Notes: generated by a model not told the origin, from the letters alone. Positions 16,607 through 24,296 are shown, numbered from the stretch's first letter. The stretch is DNA of 28,023 bases from Pseudomonadota bacterium (GCA_023413015.1 JAEZQR010000288.1:1-28023), one strand, 5' to 3'. Numbers and translations: made by a program.

Positions 16607-16629
16607 TTATCCACTGTTCCTGTGGACAA
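16607..16629. promoter_or_regulatory. Two inverted DnaA-box-like sequences
   Basis: TTATCCACT (16607-16615) is one base from the DnaA box TTATCCACA. TGTGGACAA (16621-16629) is the reverse complement of TTGTCCACA, also one base off. They face each other across 5 nt in the uvrC/reductase divergent gap, about 51 bp upstream of the uvrC start. They could be a DnaA regulatory site. An origin is unlikely, since no AT-rich unwinding region or further boxes are seen. Confidence 0.4.
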
Positions 16630-16729
16630 CTCTGTGTGGAGGCATTGGGTTATTCCTGCCGCGCGGCGGAATGGCGCGAGTCGCCTCACCTTGCCCAAAT
16701 TCCAGGCAGCCGCTATCGCCGCGGTCGAG

Positions 16730-17509
16730 ATGACCCCCGAGTTCGGACAACCTCGCACCGCGATCGTGACCGGCGGTGCTAAGCGCATCGGTGCCGCGAT
16801 AGTGCGCGCGCTGGCGACGGACGGCTGGCACGTCGTGATCCACTGCAACCGATCCGCTGACGAAGCGGAGGCGTTGCGGGTGGAGATCGAAGACGCGGGC
16901 GGCGCGGCGCGGGTGGTACGTGCCGACTTGGCAGATGCCGATGCCGCGGCGCAGGTGATCGCGGAAGCTGCCGCGTGGGGACCGCCGCTGGGGCTGCTGG
17001 TCAACAATGCGTCGCGCTTCGACTACGACACGCATCGGGATTTCGATCTGGCAGGCTGGACGCGCCATATGGATGTCAACCTGCGGGCGCCAGCGCTGCT
17101 GAGCCGGGCCTTTGCGGCGGCGGTGCCGACAGGACTTAACGGCCTGATCGTCAACATGCTCGACGTGAAGCTGTTCAGCCTCAACCCCGACTTCTTCACC
17201 TATACGATCAGCAAGTACGGTCTGCTCGGCCTGACCGAGCTGTCCGCACGAGCGTTGGCGCCCCATATCCGGGTGAATGGTATCGCGCCGGCCGTGACGA
17301 TGGTGAGCGGACCGCAGTCGCGCGACAATTTCGAGAAGGCGCACACCTACAATCCGCTCGGACGCGGCGTTCAGGTCGAGGAGATCGTGGGAGCGCTGCG
17401 CTTCATCGTCGCCACGCCGACACTGCACGGACAGGTGATCACGCTCGATGCGGGCCAGCGCCTGCTCGGCATGCCGCGCGACGTAGCTTTCATGGTAGGC
17501 AACGAATGA
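16730..17509 (+). CDS. Pteridine reductase-like short-chain dehydrogenase (FolM/PTR1 type)
   Basis: A 259-residue NAD(P)H-dependent reductase of the SDR fold. The TGxxxRxG motif T14-G-G-A-K-R-I-G21 is the variant seen in pteridine reductases, and N92-N-A-S replaces NNAG. The catalytic set D145, Y158, K162 has the same spacing as D181/Y194/K198 of Leishmania PTR1, and the usual SDR serine is absent. It probably reduces dihydropterins or dihydrofolate (dihydromonapterin in E. coli FolM). The stop overlaps the folB start by 4 nt, which supports a pterin role. The frame is open upstream to a GTG at 16622, but the ATG at 16730 fits the family's N-terminus; its Shine-Dalgarno is poor. Confidence 0.85.
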   Translation: MTPEFGQPRTAIVTGGAKRIGAAIVRALATDGWHVVIHCNRSADEAEALRVEIEDAGGAARVVRADLADADAAAQVIAEAAAWGPPLGLLVNNASRFDYDTHRDFDLAGWTRHMDVNLRAPALLSRAFAAAVPTGLNGLIVNMLDVKLFSLNPDFFTYTISKYGLLGLTELSARALAPHIRVNGIAPAVTMVSGPQSRDNFEKAHTYNPLGRGVQVEEIVGALRFIVATPTLHGQVITLDAGQRLLGMPRDVAFMVGNE

Positions 17510-17904
17510 AAACCGACGACCTGCATGGCTTGGTGCCGGCTGAACTGGCACCGAAGTCGCACAAGATCTTTCTTCAGGATTACGACCTCGACGTCGATAT
17601 CGGCTTCCACGACTTCGAGGTCGGTGCGCCACAGCGGCTCCGGATCAACATCGAAGTGTGGCTCGACCGCACCCATTTCCCGACCTGCGATACGGTCGAG
17701 GCGGCCTGGAACTACGACTTCCTCCGCCAGATGGTGCGCGGTCTCATCGAAGAGCGCCGCTACAATCTGCAGGAAACCCTCTGCCGGGCGATCTATGATC
17801 TTGTCGCCGTGCGGCAGGGGGTGACGGCGCTGCGGGTCTCGACGCGAAAGCCGGATATCTACCCCGACTGCGCGGCGGTCGGGGTAGAGCTGTCATCCTT
17901 CTAG
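17506..17904 (+). CDS. folB: Dihydroneopterin aldolase (FolB)
   Basis: A 132-residue enzyme of folate synthesis that cleaves dihydroneopterin to 6-hydroxymethyl-dihydropterin and glycolaldehyde; relatives also epimerise to dihydromonapterin. The general base region VDIGFHDFE (E38) and the catalytic lysine in STRKPD (K115) correspond to Glu22 and Lys98 in E. coli FolB. It has an extra 18 or so residues at the N-terminus. It is coupled by a 4-nt overlap to the pteridine reductase gene. Its TAG stop shares the palindrome CTAG (17901-17904) with the stop of the convergent gene. Confidence 0.9.
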   Translation: MKTDDLHGLVPAELAPKSHKIFLQDYDLDVDIGFHDFEVGAPQRLRINIEVWLDRTHFPTCDTVEAAWNYDFLRQMVRGLIEERRYNLQETLCRAIYDLVAVRQGVTALRVSTRKPDIYPDCAAVGVELSSF

Positions 17905-18740
17905 CGCAGCGTGCGCGTGCAGGCGCCCAACGAGCTGAGCACGAACTGGTAGTCGGCCGATACCGCTGCCCGATCCTCGTCGCCGAGTTCGGCAACGGCC
18001 TTCGGCGGGAGGGCAGGGGGAAGCGCACAGGCGAATTTATACCACATCAGCGTGTCGCGCGGCACGCTGGCGGCCGCGTCATCGATGATGTCGCTCAAGG
18101 CGACGCTGTAGCTCTTCGCCTGCCCGGGCCGTGATAGAACCACCAGCGAGACTGGGCGCCCGGATGCGGTGTTGAGGAAGATCTGGCTCTCCGCCTCGCC
18201 GGGAATGCTGCCGCGGACGTGGAAGGCATTGCCGATGCCGGTGATTCGCAGATCGCGCAGATCGGGGGAGCGGGCATCAGTCAGCACCTGACGCACCGCG
18301 GCTTCGCTGCGATCGCTCCACGCCATCTGACCGTCGGGCGAGGTGAGTTGATACTGCCCGTCGCGACCGGGCACCCGCCGCAGGAACAGCAGGACCGAGG
18401 CTCCCTTGAGCTTCGGGACCTTGCCCCGTGCATCGAGCGAACCCTCCCACAGGTAGCTGATCCGTGCCGGCACGACGTCGCGAGAGGTCAGGACACCCTG
18501 TACCTGCGCGTCAATCAGCATGCGGACCCGCCCGGCCGGCACGTCAGGTGCTTCGCGTCGATTGAGCTTCTCGGCCTTCAATATCGTCGCGCGCAGCACT
18601 ACGGGCGATCCCAGGGTGAGGTCGGTGAGATCGGCGAATGTCGCTTCGACGGCAGGCAGCGGTTGCGCCGAAAGCGGTGGCGAAGCTCCCAAAGCTGCGG
18701 CGGCAAGCGCTACGGCAAAACCAACATGGAAGCGCACCAT
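17901..18740 (-). CDS. Exported protein of unknown function
   Basis: A 279-residue protein that I do not recognise beyond a likely conserved sphingomonad hypothetical. The signal peptide spans about residues 1-25 (MVRFHVGFAVALAAAALGAS...LSAQ), so it is periplasmic. A beta-rich N-terminal half (DLTLGSPVVLRATILKAEKL; VRMLIDAQVQGVL) looks like an OB-fold-type or copper-resistance-like strand pattern, which is weak inference. There are two Cys in the C-terminal half (FACALPP; GACTRTLR), possibly a disulfide. GAGAGG lies 6 nt before the ATG. It converges on folB with shared stop bases and diverges from tonB. Confidence 0.75.
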   Translation of the reverse strand: MVRFHVGFAVALAAAALGASPPLSAQPLPAVEATFADLTDLTLGSPVVLRATILKAEKLNRREAPDVPAGRVRMLIDAQVQGVLTSRDVVPARISYLWEGSLDARGKVPKLKGASVLLFLRRVPGRDGQYQLTSPDGQMAWSDRSEAAVRQVLTDARSPDLRDLRITGIGNAFHVRGSIPGEAESQIFLNTASGRPVSLVVLSRPGQAKSYSVALSDIIDDAAASVPRDTLMWYKFACALPPALPPKAVAELGDEDRAAVSADYQFVLSSLGACTRTLR

Positions 18741-19129
18741 TTGAAACCTCTCGTCTGCATGCGCCCAACTTGGGCGATCCTAAGGATAGGGTTGAACGGT
18801 TGTCTGGAAGATTAAGAAACCTGCGCATTTAGCCGCGATTGCGCAACTCTGAGCGCTCTTGTCGGTTATGGTTGCGCATTGTTGTAACACGAAAGCGGTT
18901 GCGACGAGGGTAGTCGCGGGCTATGGGGCGATTCAACGGGGCGGGCAAAGCAACAATAACGCTCGCCCTCGCCGTCTAGTAGCCTACCGTATCCGACGCA
19001 GCTCGTGCTGCGTATCTAGGTCCGGTCACGTTAAGCGCCATATGGCGCCGCGGTCTCCGAACCCGGAACGGATGCAGTGGAACGGCTGCGCTTGCAGCGA
19101 GGGTTTAGGAGGGAGTTTCGCGCGGCATT
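18741..19129. other. 389-bp regulatory gap before tonB
   Basis: I see no gene here; the open frame across it lacks protein-like composition. It holds an inverted repeat CGCCCA-ACT-TGGGCG (18762-18776) about 22 bp upstream of the leftward gene, three TGCGCA palindromes (18822, 18840, 18873), and a perfect 14-bp palindrome GCGCCATATGGCGC (19035-19048) 82 bp before tonB. No convincing Fur box or sigma-70 promoter was found by eye. Confidence 0.5.
19035..19048. promoter_or_regulatory. 14-bp perfect palindrome upstream of tonB
   Basis: GCGCCATATGGCGC is fully self-complementary and lies 82 bp before the tonB ATG. It is a possible operator for a dimeric regulator. No known motif is matched. Confidence 0.3.
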
Positions 19130-19783
19130 ATGGCTTACGCGGATGAAGGAATCAGCAGCAAGCGGATGGTGTCGTTAGGCATCGTCGCTCTGCTTCACGT
19201 TTTACTCGGCTACGCCTTCGTTTCCGGCCTTGCGCTGAAGGCGGTCAAGGTCGTCACGGGGCCACTCGAGACCTTCGAGGTCGAAGAGCAGAAGCCACCG
19301 GAGGAGGAGCCACCGCCTCCGCCGCCGGAACTGGAAGAAATTCCGCCTTACGTGCCGCCGCCGGAGGTGCAGATCGAGACGACGGCTCCACCGCCGCCGA
19401 CGATCAGCACCCAGACCGTGGTGCAGACGCCGGAACCGCCTCGAGTGGTGGTCGCTCCGCCGCCGCCGGCGCCTGCACCGCCCGCGGTGCCGGACACGCT
19501 GGCCGTCGCCCAGGGCAACCGTTCGAAGATCACGCCGGACGACTATCCTGAAGCCTCGCTCCGTGCTGAGGAAGAGGGCACCGTGCGCGTTCGCTACGAT
19601 GTCAGTGCCGACGGTCGAGCCTCGAACTGTCAGATCGTGCAATCGAGCGGCCACAGCCGTCTGGATACTCGTACTTGCGAACTCATCGAGCGTCGCTTCC
19701 GGTTCAAGCCTGCGACGCGGGCTGGTACCCCGGTGGCTTCGCCGGGCCAGACCCAGGCGGTTCGCTGGCAGATTCCGAAGTAA
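19130..19783 (+). CDS. tonB: TonB energy-transducing protein
   Basis: A 217-residue inner-membrane-anchored protein that couples the ExbB-ExbD proton motor to outer-membrane TonB-dependent receptors. A short cytoplasmic tail (MAYADEGISSKR) precedes one membrane helix (about 13-35), a long Pro/Glu-rich periplasmic spacer (about 48-125, runs of PPPP), and the C-terminal TonB domain (about 138-217) with YPEASLRAEEEGTVRVRYDV and RRFRFKPATRAG. The N-terminus is typical of sphingomonads. AGGAGGGA (19107-19114) is 15 nt from the ATG, longer than usual, but no closer start fits. First gene of tonB-exbB-exbD-exbD. Confidence 0.93.
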   Translation: MAYADEGISSKRMVSLGIVALLHVLLGYAFVSGLALKAVKVVTGPLETFEVEEQKPPEEEPPPPPPELEEIPPYVPPPEVQIETTAPPPPTISTQTVVQTPEPPRVVVAPPPPAPAPPAVPDTLAVAQGNRSKITPDDYPEASLRAEEEGTVRVRYDVSADGRASNCQIVQSSGHSRLDTRTCELIERRFRFKPATRAGTPVASPGQTQAVRWQIPK

Positions 19784-19801
19784 AAACGTCAAATCAGTGG
19801 T

Positions 19802-19819
19802 CCGGGCGCTCGCGCCCGG
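19802..19819 (+). terminator. GC-rich hairpin between tonB and exbB
   Basis: CCGGGCGC-TC-GCGCCCGG (19802-19819) forms a 7-8 bp stem in the 84-bp tonB-exbB gap. No T-run follows, so it is more likely an mRNA-processing or stabilising element that sets unequal TonB and ExbB levels than a full terminator. Confidence 0.4.
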
Positions 19820-19867
19820 GCCGGACATTTCAACAGCAAAGAACAAAGTCACTAGGGGAAACAAGCG

Positions 19868-20608
19868 ATGGAAACCGTTGCGACCGAAAATCCTTATGGC
19901 CTGATGGCCGCGCTCGAGCAGGGCGGTATCATTGCGCAGGCAACCTTCGGCATTCTCGTGCTTATGTCGCTGGTCAGCTGGTACATCATTTTCACCAAGC
20001 TGTGGGATCAGCGGAAGGTGCTGGCTGAAGCCCGCACGCTCGACAACACCTTCTGGAAGGCTCCCAGCCTGAAGGACGGCGCTGCGAAGCTTCCGAAGAA
20101 CTCGGCGTTCCGTCAGCTCGTCGACGATGGTCTGCGTGCTTCCGAGCACCACGAGGGCCGCCTGACCGACAAGATCGATCAGCACGAGTGGGTGACGATG
20201 TCGCTCCAGCGCTCGAGCGCCGCGATCAACTCAAAGCTCCAGTCGGGCCTCGCGTTCCTCGCGTCGGTCGGTTCGACCGCTCCGTTCGTCGGTCTGTTCG
20301 GTACCGTGGTCGGTATCTATCGCGCGCTGATCAACATCGGCGTTGCCGGTCAGGCTTCGATTGACAAGGTCGCCGGCCCGGTCGGTGAGGCGCTGATCAT
20401 GACCGCGCTCGGTCTGGCCGTCGCCGTTCCCGCCGTGCTCGGCTACAACTGGCTGATCCGCCGCAACAAGGCGGTACAGGATCGTCTCAATGCGTTCGCT
20501 GCGGACGTTCACGGCTCGCTGCTCTCGGGCAGCCGCATGACGCCTTCGTCGGTCAACACCGCTCCGTCGGCGCCGACCGCGACCGTCAGCCAGGGCACCC
20601 GCGCCTAA
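19868..20608 (+). CDS. exbB: ExbB proton-channel subunit (MotA/TolQ/ExbB family)
   Basis: A 246-residue inner-membrane protein forming the pentameric channel that, with ExbD, powers TonB. There are three membrane helices (about 22-42, 128-155, 170-195). The family core is visible as LASVGSTAPFVGLFGTVVGI (about 134-153) and GPVGEALIMTALGLAVAVPA (about 172-191). The last 30 residues are a Ser/Thr/Pro-rich low-complexity tail. AGGGGAAACAAGCG precedes the ATG. It lies 84 bp after tonB and 36 bp before the first exbD. Confidence 0.95.
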   Translation: METVATENPYGLMAALEQGGIIAQATFGILVLMSLVSWYIIFTKLWDQRKVLAEARTLDNTFWKAPSLKDGAAKLPKNSAFRQLVDDGLRASEHHEGRLTDKIDQHEWVTMSLQRSSAAINSKLQSGLAFLASVGSTAPFVGLFGTVVGIYRALINIGVAGQASIDKVAGPVGEALIMTALGLAVAVPAVLGYNWLIRRNKAVQDRLNAFAADVHGSLLSGSRMTPSSVNTAPSAPTATVSQGTRA

Positions 20609-20644
20609 GCTTGAGCCAGAACGGCCTAGGATAAGGATAAGCCC

Positions 20645-21133
20645 ATGGCCATGAGTGTCGGACCCGCAGAAGGCAGCGACGCTGACTCCGCTGCCGGCGG
20701 GACACCGATGGCGGACATCAACACGACGCCGCTCGTCGACGTCATGCTGGTGCTGCTCATCATCTTCCTCATCACCGTTCCGGTGGTGATCCAGACGGTG
20801 CCGCTGCGGCTGCCGAAAGTCGCCAACGTCCCGACGGCGACGAAGCCGGAGAACGTGCCGCTCTCGGTTGATGCCAACTGCGACACCTACTGGGGGCTCC
20901 AGCGTTTCTCGAGCCATCAGGAACTGCTCGACAAGGCGACGAACTATCTCGTCAGCGAGGTCGAGAAGCAGAAGGCTAAGGGTGCGCCGATCGAACTTCC
21001 GGAGGTCCACATCCGTGGTGATGCGGACGCGGAGTATCGCTGTGTCGGTGGCGTGATCTTCACGATGCAGCGCGCTGGCTACCAGAAGATCGGCTTCATC
21101 TCGGAGCCGCCGGCTGGAACGGTGACCCGGTGA
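20645..21133 (+). CDS. exbD: ExbD proton-motor subunit (first copy)
   Basis: A 162-residue protein of the ExbD/TolR family. A cytoplasmic tail (1-25) leads into a single membrane helix with the essential proton-carrying aspartate D32 in NTTPLVDVMLVLLI, followed by a periplasmic domain. Compared with the second copy, the periplasmic domain carries extra residues and two Cys (DANCDTYWG near 78, YRCVGG near 132), possibly a disulfide. The start MAM is preceded by AGGATAAG. The second exbD follows after 60 bp containing a strong hairpin. Confidence 0.93.
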   Translation: MAMSVGPAEGSDADSAAGGTPMADINTTPLVDVMLVLLIIFLITVPVVIQTVPLRLPKVANVPTATKPENVPLSVDANCDTYWGLQRFSSHQELLDKATNYLVSEVEKQKAKGAPIELPEVHIRGDADAEYRCVGGVIFTMQRAGYQKIGFISEPPAGTVTR

Positions 21134-21140
21134 GGATTCA

Positions 21141-21164
21141 GGCGCCACGCCCCGGCGTGGCGCC
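21141..21164 (+). terminator. Strong hairpin between the two exbD genes
   Basis: GGCGCCACG (21141-21149) pairs perfectly with CGTGGCGCC (21156-21164); one further C-G pair closes a 4-nt loop. No T-run follows. It probably protects or processes the tonB-exbB-exbD1 message, or partly reduces transcription into the second exbD. Confidence 0.5.
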
Positions 21165-21193
21165 GCTTGCCTCAGCTCAGGAGTATATAGAAT

Positions 21194-21625
21194 ATGGCAA
21201 TGCAGGTCGGAGGGGCTGACGGCGGCGGCGGCGGCGAGATGGTGGACATCAACACCACCCCGCTGATCGACGTGATGCTGGTGCTCCTCATCATGTTCAT
21301 CATCACCATTCCGATCCAGACCCACGCGGTTAAGCTGGATCTGCCGCAGAACCAGCAGAACAGCCCGCCGCCGGCGGTCGATCCGGTGATCAACCGGCTT
21401 GAGATCGACTTTCTGAACGACATCTACTGGAACAAGCAGAAGGTCGATATCCCGACGCTGCGGACCTACCTCAATGCCGCTGCGGCCATGAACCCGGAGC
21501 CGGAGCTTCACCTGAAGCCCGACGCGCTGGCGCGGTATGAGGTGGTGAACGCGGTGATGGCCGAAGCTCAGAAGGCTGGTATCACCAAGATGGGCTTCGT
21601 CGGTAACGAGGCGTACGCCCAGTAA
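21194..21625 (+). CDS. exbD: ExbD proton-motor subunit (second copy)
   Basis: A 143-residue ExbD/TolR protein. A Gly-rich cytoplasmic tail (VGGADGGGGGE) precedes the membrane helix with the essential aspartate D26 in NTTPLIDVMLVLLI, then a periplasmic domain ending in AQKAGITKMGFVGNEAYAQ. It is the last gene of the cluster, before a rho-independent terminator. A tonB-exbB-exbD1-exbD2 order is also known in Xanthomonas campestris, where the second exbD is dispensable for iron uptake but needed for other functions; whether that holds here is unknown. Confidence 0.93.
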   Translation: MAMQVGGADGGGGGEMVDINTTPLIDVMLVLLIMFIITIPIQTHAVKLDLPQNQQNSPPPAVDPVINRLEIDFLNDIYWNKQKVDIPTLRTYLNAAAAMNPEPELHLKPDALARYEVVNAVMAEAQKAGITKMGFVGNEAYAQ

Positions 21626-21653
21626 CCGATTTATCCATCGCTTCAGAGCATGG

Positions 21654-21681
21654 GGGGCGGATCGCAAGGTCCGCCCCTTTT
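21654..21681 (+). terminator. Rho-independent terminator of the tonB operon
   Basis: GGGGCGGA (21654-21661) pairs perfectly with TCCGCCCC (21670-21677), with an 8-nt loop, followed at once by TTTT (21678-21681). It begins 28 bp after the second exbD stop. This is the clearest terminator in the window. Confidence 0.85.
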
Positions 21682-21713
21682 GCATATGTGTGAGGCTTGT
21701 CGCAGGAGGGGCG

Positions 21714-22589
21714 ATGAACGGGGGAAATGGAGAGGCCGGTGCGGAGATGTGCGCCAGCCAGCGGCCAATTGAACGAGGGTTCTTGTTCCTCGCTGATAGC
21801 GGTTCGTCCGCGTTGCAGGGCCGGGGCGGGGAGGAGGCATCTGCCGGCGGGGTGGACCCGGACGGGTTTCTGGCGCGCATTGACGGCGACCCGGCGATCC
21901 ATATCGTCGTGGCGCCGGTCGAAGTTCTGGCTGCGCCAACACCGTTGCGCGAACTCGACTGGCGTATCGCAGCCGGTCGTTCGCTGCGGGTGGTGCTGAT
22001 CGTCGGGCCTGACCAGCTTGATCTTGCCGGAGGCAGCCTCGGTTACCCGTGGGTCGATTATGTGCACGGCGTTGCCGGAACGGCCGAGATGGCCCGGAGC
22101 ATGGATGCAGTGCGACAGGCCTTTGCTGCCCCCGACGGTCGGCCGACGCTCGACGAGCTTGGCGAGGAGGCAGCAAGGATCGCGCACGCGCTTTCCAAGC
22201 TAGCGGCGCAGCTGCCGCTCGCAACACACAGGGCCGTCGATGCGGACCTAGACCCGGCGAGCGTCCGGCGGCTTATCCGGTTGCGGCGAATGCGAGATGG
22301 ATTTTTCCCGGCCGAGCTGTTCGCCGATCCGGCCTGGGACATCCTGCTCGATCTAACGGCGGCGCGTCTCGAGGGCATTGCCGTGTCGGTGTCGAGCCTG
22401 TGCATCGCTGCCGCGGTGCCGACGACGACCGGGCTGCGCTGGATCAAGGGCATGGTCGAGCGCGGGCTGCTGCTTCGCGAACCCGATCCGGTTGACGGGC
22501 GGCGCGTGCTCATCAGCCTGTGCGATGCGACGTTCGATCGGATGATCGAGTGCCTGAGCTTGTTGCGGCGCGAGGGGGCGGTCGTCTGA
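21714..22589 (+). CDS. MarR-like winged-helix regulator with an unusual N-terminal domain
   Basis: A 291-residue protein. The C-terminal third (about 185-285) is a MarR-like winged helix: WDILLDLTAARLEGIAVSVS, recognition-helix region PTTTGLRWIKGMVERGLL and wing REPDPVDGRRVLISL. The N-terminal part (about 20-135) has alternating strands and helices (RGFLFLADSG; IHIVVAPVEVL; LRVVLIVGPDQLDL; WVDYVHGVAG) and looks like a degenerate response-regulator receiver without the phospho-acceptor Asp pocket. A predicted helical segment (about 145-175) links the two. Its targets are unknown; the MFS gene 72 bp downstream is a candidate. AGGAGGGG before ATG 21714 decides the start over a GTG at 21690. Confidence 0.7.
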   Translation: MNGGNGEAGAEMCASQRPIERGFLFLADSGSSALQGRGGEEASAGGVDPDGFLARIDGDPAIHIVVAPVEVLAAPTPLRELDWRIAAGRSLRVVLIVGPDQLDLAGGSLGYPWVDYVHGVAGTAEMARSMDAVRQAFAAPDGRPTLDELGEEAARIAHALSKLAAQLPLATHRAVDADLDPASVRRLIRLRRMRDGFFPAELFADPAWDILLDLTAARLEGIAVSVSSLCIAAAVPTTTGLRWIKGMVERGLLLREPDPVDGRRVLISLCDATFDRMIECLSLLRREGAVV

Positions 22590-22661
22590 GCATAGCTGCT
22601 GGTCGAAACGACAGATTTCGCTATCGTGGCAAAAAGATAATGGGGAGGGTCGAGGGAGGCC

Positions 22662-24293
22662 ATGGCGACCGCTATTCCGGCAATGGATGCCGAGGTGATC
22701 GATCCGAAGCGTGACCGACTGGTCATCACGGCTTCGGCGCTCGGCACGGTATTCGAATGGTATGATTTCTTCGTCTACGGCACGCTCGCCGCGCTGCTCG
22801 GTAACCTGTTCTTCCCGTCGGACAATCCGGCGGCGGCGCTGCTGAAGTCGCTAGCAGCATTTGGCGTCGGCTTCGGCGTCCGGCCGCTCGGGGCCGTGGT
22901 GTTCGGCTATCTCGGCGACCTGATCGGGCGGAAATACACCTTCCTGATCACCATCTCGGTCATGGGTCTGGCGACCGCCGCGGTCGGCCTGCTGCCGACC
23001 TATGCGCAGATCGGCGTGTGGGCGCCGATCCTGCTGCTGGTGCTGCGGGCGCTGCAGGGCCTCGCGCTCGGTGGCGAATATGGCGGGGCAGCGATCTATG
23101 TCGCCGAGCACGCGCCCAAGGGGCGCCGCGGCTTCTACACGAGCTGGATCCAGGTATCGGTGGTCGGCGGCTTCCTGCTGTCGCTGGCGGTGGTGCTGTC
23201 GACGACGGCGCTGATCGGACGCGAGAGCTTCGAGGCGTGGGGCTGGCGCGTGCCGTTCCTCATCTCGCTGCTGCTGCTCGCGCTGTCGCTCTACATCCGC
23301 CTCAAGCTCAAGGAGAGCCCGATCTTCCGGCAGATGAAGGAGACGGGCACGACCTCGAAGAACCCCCTCAAGGAAAGCTTCTCGACCTGGGACAATGTGC
23401 GTCGCGTCTTCGTGGCGCTGTTCGGCATCTCGGCGGGCCTGACCGTCATCTGGTACACGGCGCAGTTCTCGACGCTCTATTTCCTGCAGCAGACAACGCG
23501 GCTGGAGCCGATGTCGGCGCAGCTGCTGATCGGGCTCGCCTCGCTGGTGTCGGCGCCGGCGTTCGTGTTCTTCGGCTGGCTGTCAGACAAGGTCGGCCGC
23601 AAGCCGCCGATGGTGATCGGCTACTCGCTCACCCTGCTGCTGCTGTTCCCGCTGTTCCACATGATCGCCGATGCCGGCAATCCGGCGCTGGCGACCGCGA
23701 TGGCGCGCGCGCCGGTGACGATCGAGAATGCCGACTGCGGCTACAATCCCTTCGCCGAGAAGGGGCAGGCGACGACCTGCGGGAAGGTGCTCGATTACTT
23801 CGCCAAGCAGGGCATCAGCTATACCAAGCACGGCGGTGAGGGGCCGGTGGCGGTCACGATCGGCCAGCAGCGGATCGAGGGCCTGCAGCCGGAGGCGTTC
23901 GCAGCAGCGCTGCAGGCGGCGGGCTATCCGGGCGCGATCAACCCGACGAAGGGCGTGTGGGAGGTCAACTCCGATCCGGCGCAGCGCGCCGAATGGCGCA
24001 TCGTGCTCGCGGTCGTGATCCTCGGCATCCTGTCGGGCATGACCTACGGTCCGGTGGCGGCGATCCTCGTCGAGCTGTTCCCGGCGCGCATCCGCTACAC
24101 CTCGCTGTCGATCCCCTATCATATCGGTACCGGCTATTTCGGCGGCTTCCTGCCGTTCGTGTCGCAGTACATCGTCGTGAAGTCGGGCAATGTGTTTGGT
24201 GGTCTCTGGTACACCTTCGCGGTTGTGGCAGTTGCGCTGGTGGTCACGCTGTTCATGCTGCCCGAGACCAAGGACCGCGACATCAGGGAGTAG
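22662..24293 (+). CDS. MFS transporter of the metabolite:H+ symporter (MHS) family
   Basis: A 543-residue inner-membrane symporter with about 12 helices. MHS signatures include TVFEWYDFFVYGTLA (helix 1), GDLIGRKYTFL (loop 2-3 motif) and RALQGLALGGEYGGAA (helix 4), with SDKVGRKPPMVIGYS in the second half. Relatives carry dicarboxylates, proline/betaine or shikimate. A hydrophilic insert of about 100 residues (about 340-440) lies in a periplasmic loop of the second half and holds two Cys (NADCGYNPF; TTCGKVL), which may form a disulfide. Most MHS proteins are about 430-450 residues, so the insert explains the extra length. GGAGGCC precedes the ATG. Only 3 bp separate it from the CoA-transferase gene. 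Confidence 0.88.
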   Translation: MATAIPAMDAEVIDPKRDRLVITASALGTVFEWYDFFVYGTLAALLGNLFFPSDNPAAALLKSLAAFGVGFGVRPLGAVVFGYLGDLIGRKYTFLITISVMGLATAAVGLLPTYAQIGVWAPILLLVLRALQGLALGGEYGGAAIYVAEHAPKGRRGFYTSWIQVSVVGGFLLSLAVVLSTTALIGRESFEAWGWRVPFLISLLLLALSLYIRLKLKESPIFRQMKETGTTSKNPLKESFSTWDNVRRVFVALFGISAGLTVIWYTAQFSTLYFLQQTTRLEPMSAQLLIGLASLVSAPAFVFFGWLSDKVGRKPPMVIGYSLTLLLLFPLFHMIADAGNPALATAMARAPVTIENADCGYNPFAEKGQATTCGKVLDYFAKQGISYTKHGGEGPVAVTIGQQRIEGLQPEAFAAALQAAGYPGAINPTKGVWEVNSDPAQRAEWRIVLAVVILGILSGMTYGPVAAILVELFPARIRYTSLSIPYHIGTGYFGGFLPFVSQYIVVKSGNVFGGLWYTFAVVAVALVVTLFMLPETKDRDIRE

Positions 24294-24296
24294 GCC

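Noticed and set aside
16607..16640. Replication origin
   Set aside because: There are only two DnaA-like boxes, no AT-rich unwinding element, and none of the usual origin neighbours.
3388..19046. Shared 12-mer CCATATGGCGCC at the porin start and upstream of tonB
   Set aside because: Several 12-base matches are expected by chance in 28 kb, and the porin copy overlaps its start codon.
19064..19090. GGAAC sequences before tonB as an EcfG promoter
   Set aside because: Neither copy has CGTT 16-17 nt downstream.
20231..21880. 549-codon open frame on the minus strand
   Set aside because: It is antisense to exbB and both exbD genes, is rich in Arg/His/Asp as expected of a high-GC shadow frame, and has no ribosome binding site or domain.
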